A stretch of DNA of 64,000 bases from Pholis gunnellus (Eukaryota > Chordata > Actinopteri > Perciformes > Pholidae). The DNA lies in assembly GCA_910591455.2 (NCBI GenBank), contig OU342804.1, positions 2,547,218 through 2,611,217 of the forward strand, read 5' to 3'. The notes under the pieces are model-generated. The model ran no database searches, had not been told where the DNA came from, and saw only the letters and a program-made list of their open reading frames with translations. Positions 35,901 through 46,757 of the stretch are shown here, one piece after another; positions within the stretch are counted from its first letter, which is position 1, and each line of letters opens with the position of its first letter. A program made the position numbers and the translations under genes.

Positions 35901-36200
35901 TGTGCGGAGATGCACCAGCGCTCCGGCCCGTTTCCCTCTCCTACGACATTTCACTGCATGGGCTAAGGTGAGAGCACCTTTGACTTGAATGTCCAGTAAT
36001 TCCACAGAAGTTAGCAGAAAAGTTGGAACTAAGTCCGCTGGAGTTGTTCCCCTGGCTGGTAGATGAAAGACATCTACCAGTTGCATGCAATGTTGCACTT
36101 TGCTCAGATTCTACTTGCTTATTAATAAGTGTTTTTTGCGGTATTATTTTAATTTCAAATGCCTGACCAGGGGAATCATTACAGAACGGCAAAGGAAACG
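32921..36200 (-). mobile_element. LINE of the CR1/L2/Rex1 group, nearly full ORF2
   Basis: This minus-strand non-LTR retrotransposon contains an AP-type endonuclease followed by a reverse transcriptase. The 3' end (at 32921-32940 on the plus strand) reads on the minus strand as AATAAACGGTTCTGATTCTG, the short-tandem-repeat tail style of CR1/L2-like LINEs rather than poly-A. The 3' UTR contains a three-fold repeat of an AAATATAAAATAAAGT-like word at 33050-33100. The 5' limit is uncertain: recognisable coding begins near 36000, and 36200-36600 may be 5' UTR or host DNA. The clade name within the jockey superfamily is from memory of RT sequence style. Confidence 0.85.
33005..36000 (-). pseudogene. 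LINE ORF2: endonuclease + reverse transcriptase, broken
   Basis: The minus-strand order is as follows. Endonuclease start near 35950 (FLSNVRSLCNKLDELQLL, then TETWLCG). After a frameshift near 35735 come GGGICFYSNSGWC, GVYMPPQGN and SLFIVLGDFKKGN. After another shift near 35313 come SDQVMVHLIPAYRQKLK and CLDCTDWDVF. After a shift near 35150 come the linker (KPWFTAELRQLRLQKDQAFR) and FYCRFD. The RT region has KAAGPDS, DYRPIALTSVVMKSFE, FVDFSSAFNT, TGSPQGCVLSPLLFSLYTN, LLWFADDTTLIG and FRFLGSIISQDLKWE, and the C-terminus has PLPSGRR and MNSFFPSAVG. The RT frame has a TAG at 34289-34291 (just before FAYRANRYVDD) and a TGA at 34626-34628. The longest open piece, 34246-33005, is 413 residues. The endonuclease motif GDFN reads GDFK and SDH reads SDQ, while the RT aspartates (FVDF, FADD) remain. 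The copy cannot make a full protein. Confidence 0.88.
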
Positions 36201-36648
36201 GTAAAGCTAAAAACGTCCGAAGCCTAACTCACCCTGTCATAAAGACAAAGTGTACCTCTCAGTTAACCTCACACGGCAGCTAGATTTTCACAAGATCACG
36301 AACTCACACGAGAATGGCCTGCAGATCTTGCATTCATATGCAGATGTCTGTTCATGGAGATCACTCTGACAGTCACTAGCTAACACGCTTTTGGTGTACG
36401 AAGGTTTTCGTAAAAACAACATAAAAATGGCGACTAAAATGCACAGAAACAGTAGCTAGCAGAATGCAATAATGCTCATTTTACAAGCCAGCGGCGAGCT
36501 CTGAATCACGCCATGTAAACAGACTGAAAACAACGACCATCTCTGCACTTACGGCTTAATACAACAGTGTGTTCATGAACATGAAAGAGGAACTGACTGA
36601 CTCACACTTTCGAGGAAGCAGAAATGCATCATAAACGCCTTCTCCCTA
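36201..36648. other. LINE 5' flank or 5' UTR, undetermined
   Basis: No motif was recognised. It could be the 5' leader of the LINE or host sequence. Confidence 0.35.
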
Positions 36649-36852
36649 CCTACTCGGCAAATACAGAGGCTTGGTCAGTCACAGCAAACTGTGACGCTCT
36701 AGGAAACCATCCGGGGTTGGTTTTGGACGTGTCACATCAGTCTCCCCTCGTTACATGCATAGTGTCTTTTCAAAATAAACTTCCGTCTTCACAGGAAGTT
36801 AGGTTTAGGGAACAAAGCCACTCAGTTTGGTTTAGGAATAGAGCGTGGTTGA
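36649..36852 (+). repeat. dispersed repeat family Y, copy 2
   Basis: Phrases collinear with copy 3 (58963): ACTCGGCAAATA, GCTTGGTCAGT, GTTTTGGACGT, then TTTAGGGAACAAAGCCACT and TTTAGGAATAGAG-GTGGTTG. Confidence 0.65.
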
Positions 36853-38200
36853 TGGAATAAATATGGGATTTGGTCAATTACTTTAATTAGTGAACGCACT
36901 AAGCTTACAATCAATATGATCTCTTCAAATTCACCAGACTCCACTCAGGCGACAGTCATTTTAACTCGCTGATTGTCGTAAAACACACTTCATTCAAACT
37001 CGACAAACAAAATAAAACTCAATAAAACTGTCTGTTGGTCTTTCAACTGTTCCAACAATCACCAATTCCGGTTTGATAGTTTGAAAGAGACTGAATAAGT
37101 ACCCATAAGTACCAAAAAAAGAATGTAATAAAAAAGGAATTAACCCCCTGTAAAATTTCCACTGTTTACCCGACCTGCTTCCGCTGCGTCCGTGACATCA
37201 AGCGTAGGACACCATGTTTAAAAATAAAACGACTGCATATTCGTGTTTGGCATCAGATTCTTGAATAAATACGCTGGATTTTTAGATGCAAAGCTCCCGG
37301 TGCATCCAAAACATATACTCACATCCTGATACATTGATCCATTCACTATACTCTTCACTTACAGCACTATCAAAAGCATAACGAAGCAGTTCGCCATTGA
37401 AATGTGCCTGTTAATGACTGTGTGTGTGTGTGTGTGTGTGTATCAGGTCAAGTCCTCCATCTTCTTCCATCCATTCTTTCTCCACAGTCACCTCTAAAAC
37501 ACTCTTCATCTGATCTTGGATTTTTTCCTCGTAGCTCACTGAAATAACTCTCTTCCTGCGCCCACTTTCTCTCTGTCACTCTGTACAGATGCTTCTCTTT
37601 GAAGATATTTAGAATAAAGTAAGCTTGCAGCTCTGAGGTGTCATCAATATTCACTGCAAGGTATTGGTTTGCTTCAGGAGGTACAGGATGGGTGATACTG
37701 CTGAGTCTCGCTGTCGCAGCATGATAAGTGTGACACTTTTGGTTTAAAGCTTTAAAGTAGAAAAATGATAATTTACAGGGATATAGACTCTGTTTTTACT
37801 GTTATGGTATTTTCCATTGACCAGAGTGGATATGTTATGTTAAGTTAAGTCTCACAAGCCTAAACCTGGTTGAGTGTCCAATCCCAATTGTAACCCTGTC
37901 GACCTGCCCCGTCGTGCCAGATAAAATTCTGGTGCTGAGGACGCTCTACAGAACAAAAACGAGCAACAACATCACTAAAACGATGTAACCTAATGAGCTA
38001 ATGTATTTGGTTGACAAAGCATATTGGCTTACATCAGCGGGATTTGGATGTGAATGTGGAACGCGGTACCGGACCAGATACCAAACAGGTGGTCATCTTG
38101 AAAACTGTTAGCATGTTTGCTATTCTGTTGTAGCCTTCTCTATAGCTGCCCCAAAACTATGGAATTCTCTTCTTTAGGCGATTAGTTCCTGCTGCTCTAC
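36853..38200. other. noncoding DNA with a (TG)n tract at 37419-37441
   Basis: No gene recognised. A short minus-strand frame at 37654-37448 has no known motif. Confidence 0.5.
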
Positions 38201-38250
38201 CGTCCATCCATTATCTTCTGCTTATCTGGGGTCAGGTCTTGGGATGCTGT
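38201..38250 (-). mobile_element. RTE-like LINE 3' end relic
   Basis: The phrase CCATCCATTATCTTCTGCTT followed by ATCTGGGGTCAGG matches the 3' end word seen more cleanly at 49346 (CCATTTTCCTCCGCTTATCC). Confidence 0.5.
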
Positions 38251-38984
38251 TGGGTTATGTCTAATTTATACGTCTGAGGAAAAGCTTGCACAGAGCTTCA
38301 ACAGAGCCGCGGAGACACGCACCTCCTGAACAATGTGGGTACTCACCAGGCACCTCGGACGCCGCAGAACTTTGATTGGACATCAGAGCCTGCTCTCAAT
38401 TAAATCAAAGAAAGAAATTGAAAATGAAATGCTATGCACAATCCAGCGCAGCATTATGTATTCAGAAGAAAACGCCCGCACCAGAGCGCATAGGTGAATA
38501 AACGACACCCCTCTGACTGCTGGCGGCACTCCTGTGACAACTATTGGCACTGGCAGCTTGTGGCTACCTACTGACACCTACATATAAGCAGAGGAAGAGT
38601 GAAGATATTTTCAGACATGTATTTTTGGATTGCAAATTGTATGGGTTTTCATTTTAAAACGTTTTTATATATATACTTTTAAATGATAATAAAACGAATG
38701 ATTTATTTTCATTATTTTAGCCGATTGTTGTAAATGACTATAAAAGTAATAATTTGGAAAGAGTGTATTATGTTCCCTTTTGTTGCAAAACCAGCAAAAT
38801 CATACTTAAATAAAATGAACGAGAAACAAAAAAGTACAACGTGGTTACTCTCAGGATGTATACAGAGAACGGGTGGCTCCGGTGACTCAACTAAAATCAT
38901 AAAACTGATTTATGGCAGTTGACCTCTCGTAACAACAATGGGTGTTCTCAGGAAATGTGGCTCCGCCCGCTCAGCTCGTCAGCT
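38251..38984. other. AT-rich noncoding DNA, no gene recognised
   Basis: Nothing coding or repetitive that I can name. Confidence 0.45.
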
Positions 38985-39060
38985 GCCGAACTAGTGCCGC
39001 TCGGGTGCCGAACAGTGCCGCTCAGGTGCCGAACAGTGCCGCTCGCCTGCCACAGTTCCG
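38985..39060. repeat. 21-bp minisatellite, ~2.5 copies
   Basis: The unit GTGCCGCTCGGGTGCCGAAC plus A occurs at 38994-39014 and 39015-39035 (one difference) and partially from 39036. Since 21 is a multiple of three, the frame stays open and reads as a VPNSAAR/Q heptad, but no gene is evident. Confidence 0.85.
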
Positions 39061-39099
39061 ACACCTGCCACTGGGGTGCCAGTGCCACGAGGAGGATCT

Positions 39100-39390
39100 C
39101 GCTGTCTCTCGTTTTCCAGCTCATCCTGGGGAACCTGAGGTGATCCACTCCAAACGAGATATGTATATTCCAAACGATATATATATATATTACCTCAAGC
39201 ATTGTCTGGGTCTACCTCTTACCAGCGGATTTAATCTGGTGTCTGAGCTCCTCACCCTCCAAGGCTGAGCGCAGCCAACCTATGGCGGAAGCGCATTTTG
39301 GCTGCTTGCATCAACGATATCATTCTTTCGGTCACTACCCAAAGCTCTCGATCGTATGTTGGAGTCGGAACGTATTTTGAGTCCCCGTTA
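39100..39390 (-). mobile_element. RTE-like LINE fragment (RT C-terminal region)
   Basis: The minus-strand frame 39370-39252 reads TYDRELWVVTERMISLMQAA then KMRFRHRLAALSL, matching in order the post-RT region of the common fish RTE-type LINE (recalled pattern YGHELWVMTERMRSRIQAAEM). On the plus strand the CATTCTTTCGGTCACTACCC and AAAGCTC phrases are typical. The part 39100-39190 is interrupted by an AT-rich insertion (ATATATAT at 39176-39190). Confidence 0.7.
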
Positions 39391-40539
39391 GGTGTGATGA
39401 TGTCTTCTATGTGCTTTGTGTGACCATGTACAATATTTATCATGTGACTTCTTTGTTATTCACCTCCTTTCCTTCTGACATGTTTTCTGTCTGTCTTGGA
39501 TCAACAATATTGTTGTATTGTAAATAAAGTTTTAGTTTCCCATCGTTGCCACTAGAGGTATGTAAAGAGCAAAATGTTACTGACAGCATCATTACTGTTA
39601 AATAAAGAAGAAACATAAAACACATCACTTCCTTCAGTATTTATTTTAGCCAATAGCAGACTGACGACGCAGCTCAATTATTGTTGTGAAGATGTAATAT
39701 AAGACGTTAAAACAGACGTATGGTTTTTCAGCTAAAGCACACACGGGGACACATACCTGACGACTCAGCGCGCGTCGGTCCACTTGGTCCCATCCAGACT
39801 CACAGCGCAGTGACACATGCCAGCTGATTAGTGGCTCATTGCAGTGTCAAGACAGTGTATTTTTATATCCCGGTTTGCAGCGTGTGGGGTGCTGGGCGCG
39901 TGCTGCTCACCGACCACTGACAGGTGTCACAGTCAAGGACGCCGCTGTCACTTCGTATTAGCAGACACATAAATTCGGACAGGGAGTGAGGGGAGCAGCT
40001 AATGTTGAGCGCTGATATTTCTGATTCTCTATCCGGGCAGACATAAATCCAACAAGATGAGTACTTTCTGTCTCCTTTTCAATCTGAATGCCACCCGAAG
40101 CTACCTGTCGAGTGCTACAAGTTATTATTGAGACCTTCTACCATATGCACATGCTGCAAAACAAGTGTTCTCACTGGAACAAAAAAAGGCCTAGCTTCTG
40201 AGGCGCATTCACCTGCTGTAGAGCTATGTGTCTATATAGTTCAATCGCTGCCTGGTTTGATGTTACTTTGTGTTGTATGTTTACAGTCGTACATCAGTAA
40301 ATTATACTTTCAGTGACTGATGTGGTGCCATCCTCTCCACCTGGGACCAGATGCACGTATAGCTTCACGATTCAATATATGCAATTCACGCATTCACAAT
40401 TCCCACAGACACAAGCCTGATTACCACCACAGTTAGCCATGCTGTAAAAGGATGAAGAGAAGCATGACATAATCTGTGGTTTCTATTTCATTGCAAATCC
40501 TTGCTCGACCACTCAATTAATTGTGAGTTGTATTTTTTA
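39391..40539. other. noncoding DNA, no gene recognised
   Basis: The stretch 39740-40090 is less AT-rich and non-repetitive and could hold a conserved element. No motif supports a gene. Confidence 0.4.
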
Positions 40540-40660
40540 TGCATTGTTTTCATGCCGGTCATATCATTTTATTTCGTTGTGTTTATCCGCCACACCTTGA
40601 ATCAAAAATATTGTCTTACATGAAACCGGTCCGTGGCGCAAAAAAGGTTGGGGACCGCTG
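40540..40660 (+). mobile_element. hAT (Charlie/Tip100-like) 3' terminal fragment
   Basis: The sequence GAAACCGGTCCGTGGCGC, then AAAAAAGGTTGGGGACCGCTG, ending at 40660, is the reverse complement of the widespread hAT terminus CAGCGGTCCCCAACC. The other end and target duplications are missing, so this is a solo end. Confidence 0.7.
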
Positions 40661-40680
40661 CTCTACATGACTCGGTTCCA

Positions 40681-40850
40681 AAAAAACAAGCTGGCGACTG
40701 CCAAAAACCAAAATGGTGACGGACAAAAACCAAGCTGGCGGCTGCCAAAAACCAAGTTGGTGATGGACAAAAACCCCGTTGGCGACGGACAAAAACCAAG
40801 ATGGCGACGACCAAAAGCCAAGATAGTGACAGACGAAAAGAAACGGTGAC
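40681..40850. repeat. 22-bp minisatellite, ~7.5 units
   Basis: Seven consecutive units of exactly 22 bp run from 40681 to 40834, plus a partial unit. The pattern is AAAAACCAAG-nTGGYGAC-xxxx, with the last four or five bases alternating between TGCC-type and GGAC-type. It begins 20 bp after the hAT end. The open frames across it on both strands are by-products. Confidence 0.95.
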
Positions 40851-42026
40851 TATGTCAACTGACCATTTGAAGTCTGTCTGGGAACCATAAATATCTGTAT
40901 AGTCCATAGTCATAATAATGCATTTATAATTCAGTCTGAAATAAAATGGTGGACCAAAAGACAGACATTGCCACTGACCTTCCATTAGCATTGGATTAAA
41001 GTAATCCCAATGGAAACTGGATTGTGTGTAGACAATCCAAACTAATGTGGCCTTTTCTTTTCTGGAAGGAGATGTTGGTGCAAAATATTTTAGATGTAAA
41101 TAATAAAAGACATTCAGTACACTTTTTGTCTGTGGTTGAATTTTAACAAACTGAGTTTAATCATACAAATTCTGTGATTTATAATGATTAAAGGCGGACA
41201 GACGGACGGACAGATAGATAGCTATTGGTTTATCACCGTCCAGTGCTCAGTGGCTGCAGTAATTAGAAAGCTGGGGACATGCATTTGCAATGTCCTGCGA
41301 AGGCCCCGATCACCAATAACAGCATTTATTGTTTTCTAATCAGCAGCCCTTTGGCTGCTCCGATCACTCAGTAAATAATGGAGATGTCAATATTGTCCCG
41401 GTCCTGTGACTCTGGAGCCCGCTCGCCCCCCCCGCCCACGCTCACCCGCTCTCCCTGCTCGCTCACCACTACAAAGCAGCCTCATTAATCACACATTACG
41501 TTTGAAAAGAGTTCAAGCTGTCAAGTGCTGAAAACTTGCGTGCACACGCAGATGCACATGTGCGTGTTGATACGCAGAGACAACATACGTATATGTGCAT
41601 GTTCGCAACCTGCAGGAAAAGAGTTAAATAATAATTTGGTCACACAAAGAACACACACTCCAGGTTGTTTTCTCCCTCCACACACACACACACACATACC
41701 TCCCTCCCTCCCTCCATACGTTAGTGGTCAAGCAGCCAAAATGTCGTCTCGTCACTGAGGCAGCTCCATTGATTAGCACTTCCAGCTTCTGTTCTGGCCC
41801 AGGAATTACCCCTCTAATCTTGTAGTGAGTTATTTACTGGAGACCAATCAGCCTGACCAGAGGAATTACCCACTTTGTAACTGCCTGGATGTCCAAAAGG
41901 ATTCCAGCTACACACACATACACAGACACACCCTAATGCGCACATGTGTGAGATATTCAATGACATATTGAGGTATAAAACAATGTAAAAAAGAAAAATA
42001 TGATTTGAATATAAATCCTCCCTCCT
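40851..42026. promoter_or_regulatory. noncoding; candidate conserved block 41225-41520
   Basis: The stretch 41225-41520 contains GCTGCAGTAATTAGAAAGC (41252-41270), TGTTTTCTAATCAGCAGCCC (41330-41349) and GTAAATAATGGAGATGTC: dense homeodomain-like words without repeats. CA and CCCT simple repeats lie at 41680-41715. The regulatory role is inferred from texture. Confidence 0.33.
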
Positions 42027-42085
42027 ACATCAAACCCTCTTCTATTTATATATATTTATACATAAATAGAGAGAGGGTTTGATGT
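42027..42085. repeat. fold-back hairpin (24-nt arms, ~11-nt loop)
   Basis: The left arm ACATCAAACCCTCT-TCTATTTAT and right arm ATAAATAGAGAGAGGGTTTG-ATGT are reverse complements with one bulged base. The size is comparable to a miRNA-precursor stem, but the AT-rich surroundings and the perfect arms also fit a small MITE or fold-back. Confidence 0.85.
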
Positions 42086-42950
42086 ATATGTACATACAGT
42101 ATATATATACAGTATATATCACACGGTGAAGGACACACTCTTTACTGCTCTCCTTTATCCATGGCCAATCAAAACTCAATCTCTATTAGTCCCAAAATGT
42201 ATATAATGCTCTATTTCAGACTACCAGTCATGTTGGACTCAATCTTGACTTTTTTACTGTTCAGTCCCGTCCACCAAAATGATTAAGCTGTGCCAGCACT
42301 TCAAATTTAAAATCCATTACATTTGAGAAAATACCACTTAATCCTGCATATTCAGGCAGAGTGTACAGTGTGCTTTATGGGGGTCTTTCAAGTCCTCCTT
42401 CTGCCACTAACCATTCTGCTTTGTTCCCCTTGATTGGCCACAGAACCACATGAAAGCTATATGTTAACGTGACAGGAAGTGAGTCAACATTTTTCCCCTG
42501 ACAGGCAGTCCTCCTGTTTCACAAGCTTAATGAGATTTAGGGTTTAGAGCGAACTGGTGTTTAGGTTTGGGCGGCATCCATTTGGCAAAGGTGAATGTGT
42601 GTGACACTGAATCCAGGAGTTTGTATTTTCCGATCTCTGCGTAATTACTCACGATCTACACATCGCAAACCGATTACAGCTGGGAAATGTTGGAATGTCA
42701 GAACAAAATAGAATACGGTAGGATAGAATACAATAGAAAACTGCTCCACTCCCCCACTACTCTTTTCCCATCATTCTCCTTTCAGACCCTGATCCTCCTC
42801 TCGCATTCTGGAGGGGAAACAGCGGTGGCGATAGGCGAAGCAGAAACCCATTTTTCAGTTTAAATGCCAAGTGGTTATGTAGCATAATATTCAGTGAGAA
42901 ATTAACCATCTCTCCCCTGCAGCCTGTCAAGAAGTAGAGACTGAGAAAAC
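42086..42950. other. noncoding DNA, no gene recognised
   Basis: A short TATATACAGTATATAT stretch at 42100-42117, otherwise unremarkable. Confidence 0.5.
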
Positions 42951-42967
42951 GGGGGGGGGGGGGGGGG
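42951..42967. repeat. poly-G (17)
   Basis: Seventeen uninterrupted G. Confidence 0.97.
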
Positions 42968-43326
42968 TGTAGATTTCTGCAGAGACTCAGGCGCAGACTG
43001 AGTGTCCAGACTTAGACACTGGACACAAGGTGAGGTGAAATGCAAGGCTCTTTACTGGGCACTTAAGCATACACAACACAAAAACAACTCCAATAGGGAG
43101 CGGGGAAAATCCAAACTGGAAAAAGACATAAAAGTCACAAAAAGTGCTTGGTCACAAAAGGCAAAGACACAAACCGTTGGGAGTCCGAGGGTCAATACGA
43201 GAGAAAACCACAGGAGAAGAGATGAGTCCACGGGGAGGAAAAGAACAAATGAATGAAGGGATAATCCAGGAACTGGAACAGGGCAAGCAGGGGAGTATAA
43301 GTAGGGGAGGGATGATGAGCATGATC

Positions 43327-43328
<2 letters not shown>

Positions 43329-43391
<63 letters not shown>

Positions 43392-43401
43392 ACACACACA
43401 C
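43329..43401. repeat. (GA)~29 followed by (CA)7
   Basis: A long pure GA tract at 43329-43387 passes directly into a CA tract. The SLSLS and RERER frames on the two strands are artefacts. Confidence 0.97.
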
Positions 43402-43680
43402 TATGAAAGTTTGAAGACACTTTCACACAGGTTGCGGAACTAATTGGTCATGTGTGGGTGGCTTTTCGTGATGTTCGAATGGGCTCAGATGACTGAAAGA
43501 AAACCACTAGCTAGTTAGCTCACATGCTAGCGGGTTAGCTCACTATAGCTACCTTACACATGCACAACCATTCAGATGACATGACACTTTTCGTGAAGTT
43601 GCAAATAGATACACATTTTTAACAAAGTTAAATTTGCAAAACATTGCAATAAATAAATGAAGCCAAACAAACGCGCCGTC
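43402..43680. other. spacer before solo LTR
   Basis: AGCTAGTTAGCTCACATGCT-type repetitive words at 43510-43550. No gene. Confidence 0.4.
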
Positions 43681-44250
43681 TGTCATGATCTTGGTTTTGG
43701 TGTAGTTTGATTCCTGTTTTGTTTTGAAGTTTTCTCCCTCCATCTTTGGGTGACTTCCTGTCTTTCGTGGTCTTCCCTACTTTTTTCCTTTGCAGCACCT
43801 GTGTTTGCCTCGTCCTGCCTCCTAAGTTATGTTTTCTTATGTTTGTCTTTTGTCCGTATTTGCTGTTTTATTTTGTGTTACCTAGCTCTCCTCTCGTTTC
43901 AGATAACTTCACTTCCTGCCTTTGTGTGTTTTCGAACCGTTGTGATTGTCTGCCCTGGCCCTGAGTAAATCCACCAGTGTCTAATCACCCACACTTCCCC
44001 AGTGTATTTTAACCCTATGTTCCCCCTGTCTCTGTGCCAGTTTGTCGTAGTCCTCTGTTTCTTACGTTCCTGGTTTTGACATCTCTGCCTGGTTTTTCCT
44101 CAGTCATGATTTTGGCTCATCCCTGCCTGGTTTGTCTACCCATACTGATTGCCGAACCTGATCCAATGAGCAAGTTTATCTTTACCGTATCTTGCTGTCT
44201 ATGTCATGCTTTTGGGTCTGTTTTGTTTTTACTGTGGTTCAACTAGGCGT
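43681..44250 (+). mobile_element. solo LTR, TGTCATG family, 3' end eroded
   Basis: It starts TGTCATGATCTTGGTTTTGG and carries ordered phrases I recall from a common fish LTR: TTTTCTCCCTCCATCTTTGG, GCCTCGTCCTGCCTCCTAAG, CTGTCTCTGTGCCAGTTTG, CCTGGTTTTGACATCTCTGC and CATCCCTGCCTGGTTTGTC. The T/C-rich composition and TG start match an LTR. The expected ...CA end is not clear, and no internal retroviral or Gypsy genes flank it. It is related in style, not clearly in sequence, to the unit at 8162. Confidence 0.65.
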
Positions 44251-46465
44251 AACATCATTTGCTTTAGTTTTTTATGAAAATAATTCAACATTCAACATTT
44301 ACCCTATAAAATAATGATGAAGCAGAAACATAATCTTCCCTACAATGTAAACCTTCCACTGGAGATTTTGCGGCCGGGAGGCGTGTTCATGTGTTTTAGT
44401 TGGGAAGAAATTCTTTGAAACACAGGTCAACATGTCACAGGCGTCCCAGGACTCTACTTACTGATTGGCTGTGTGTCCTCTCCAGTATTAACAATTGAAA
44501 ATAATTAGTTTTAAAACTAAACAATGCAACTCTTTCCTCTTACACAGACCAACATCTAAAAAGCCTAAGAATGTTTTGTCTTAAAATATGATTGTTTTGC
44601 TAATACAATGCCCTTGGACAGGGGAACTTGCTCATCAGGCCCTTTTTTGTTTGCCCAGGAAACCCTGCGCCACATTTAGGCCCTTTTATTCCTCTGGAGC
44701 AGGACGGGATCGATACAGGCTTTCTGAAGTGGCTCCTCCATCCATTCCCTTGCGTTAACGACAGCCATAACTCACTGGGCTGGCAGGAGTGGAGGTTCAT
44801 ATATATATATAAATATATATATATATCTCACCCCCAGAGCTGTGACCTTTCTGTCGCCCCACTGACAGCTCCTACAGAAAAAGGTGTCAATTAATGACAT
44901 TTAGAAAATTTCATATCACTCCCAATAACTCCGAGGCTTTTTACAGGAACTCTTCTATTGGCACTGAGGACTCGTGTGGGTGTTGGCAAAGCGGGGGGAG
45001 AGAGAGAGAGGACTCCAACCCGTCATTAATGTCACTTGGTTTCCATGTCATCATTCTAAACTCAGGATGGTATAAAGGGCAATACATCACTCTGATTGTG
45101 TTCAGAATGATCTATTAGTCATTACATATTTCTTTGTCCAGTCTCTTGTGTGCCCCAAGCTTTTTTTTCTTCTTTTTTTTGTAAATAAATATACTGAGTA
45201 TGTCTTAATATCTTAAAATATCAGGAGTTAGATGCTGGAATAACATAAGGTTCTTACAGCTCCAATGGCTGAATTATATGAAATAATGTGCACAGTGCTG
45301 TTGCTGTGTTGGCCTTTTCTCTCATTGGCTTTGACTATAATCTTTTTTTTTTCCCTGCCTCTGTACTGTATCAGTTCCATATCAGTGCAGTTTATGGCGA
45401 AGCAGTGCATTGGTTACCTTCTAGTGTTCAGGAGTAAACAGCCGGCGGGTGACATAACCTTTCATGTAGCGCCAGGCTTGTACGTACACAAATAATTGAA
45501 GCCCTTGACCCTGTCCAACAGCACCGGGCTGTAAGTACAAACCTGACATTTTGATACCGCTCCGGGGGGCCCCCTTCCACCACTTATTTTTATATTTCAA
45601 TAATCCATGACGGGTGAAGAGAGAGAGAGAGAGAGAGAGAAAGAGAAAGAAGGGAGTATGTGGGAAGTGTGAATGATTAAGATTGTCAAACTCAAATAAT
45701 GCACTTAGAAGACAGACTATAAATCAGGTTTTGTGACATTTTCGAGAAACCCCAGCGCACTGTGTGATGCGAGGAAAGCCGGGGTTCTTATAGCGGAAAT
45801 CACCCATGCAATCGCACGAACACCCGTACACACACGTGCCCCCAAATGCCATTCATTCATTATTAATATATGGTATATTTATTTATTTCAGGCCTGGCTT
45901 TCTCAGCTGCTGGATGCCTGTAACCTTTTCGCTGCAATATCCGCCTGTGTTTTGAGGTCTTGATAATGATATCTGCTTGTGTGTGTGTGGAGGCCGGCCG
46001 GGAGGACAGTCACCAGTGGGAAGGTCAGTGGATGACGGCCGCTGAATTTGCCGTGGTGAGAGTACACTAACGCAGCAACGGATGGGCGGTTAAGGACGGA
46101 TAGCTATTGACAGCGGTGAGGGAGGGAAGCCACAGCGTAGCACCCCCCACCCCTCCCAACAGTGGAAGGATGGCGCTTGTTTCGCCATCGACTGAGGCCC
46201 AGGCTTCAGTCGATGGTTATCTCCTGCCTCCGCACCCCCCTCATTACTGCCCCCGCCTCCCCCTCCACCGGGCTGGCCCTCCTCCCTCCCTCCCCCCTTT
46301 TTTTAAGCATTCCCACTTTAATCATTGCCGCTGAGATGTTGTTTGCTGTCACCTCCACCGAATTTACAACACCATCAACGGCATTTGCATATTGCCTAAT
46401 ATGGACATTTCCAATTGAGGCTGTCCCTCAGCTGCTGATGGCTTGTGTGTTTCATGGCTGTTATT
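44251..46465. promoter_or_regulatory. noncoding; candidate conserved blocks 44610-44960 and 45880-46465
   Basis: The stretch 44610-44960 (broken by an AT dinucleotide tract at 44799-44827) and 45880-46465 are non-repetitive, with ordered words such as CATTCATTATTAATATATGG (45852-45871) and CACTTTAATCATTGCCGC (46314-46331). GA tracts lie at 44998-45010 and 45619-45640. Chance frames only. The regulatory call is inference. Confidence 0.3.
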
Positions 46466-46489
46466 CCCCCCCCCCCCCCCCCCCCCCCC
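46466..46489. repeat. poly-C (24)
   Basis: Twenty-four uninterrupted C, equal longest homopolymer in the window with 12336-12359. Confidence 0.97.
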
Positions 46490-46689
46490 ACCGCCCATCT
46501 CCCCCATCACTGCAGCAATGTCCAGATAAGAGCGATTAAGTTAATTCGTGACCTCCCGATTGACTCGTTCCAACCCACTGTCATTTGTTCTGTATCAGTG
46601 GTGGTTACACTACTACCTGCATTACTTGGCTTTGTACCACTGCAATGCGTGTTAAATCTTGGAAATGAAGTACCTTTTCCAAACCGTAC

Positions 46690-46757
46690 TGATTTGTATA
46701 TCAAAAGAATAGTTTGGCATTTTGTGCTTATTTGCTTAAAGAGGGTGATATTAAAGG
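46690..46757 (-). repeat. diverged end of the 13962-type repeat
   Basis: AATAGTTTGGCATTTTGTGC and TTATTTGCTT, read on the minus strand, give the AAGCAAATAAG...AACTATTC end of the fish repeat seen at 13962. The hAT element at 46758 inserted into it or beside it. Confidence 0.4.

Noticed and set aside
40602..40991. 129-residue minus-strand ORF
   Set aside because: Mostly the 22-bp minisatellite and hAT end read through; no gene features.
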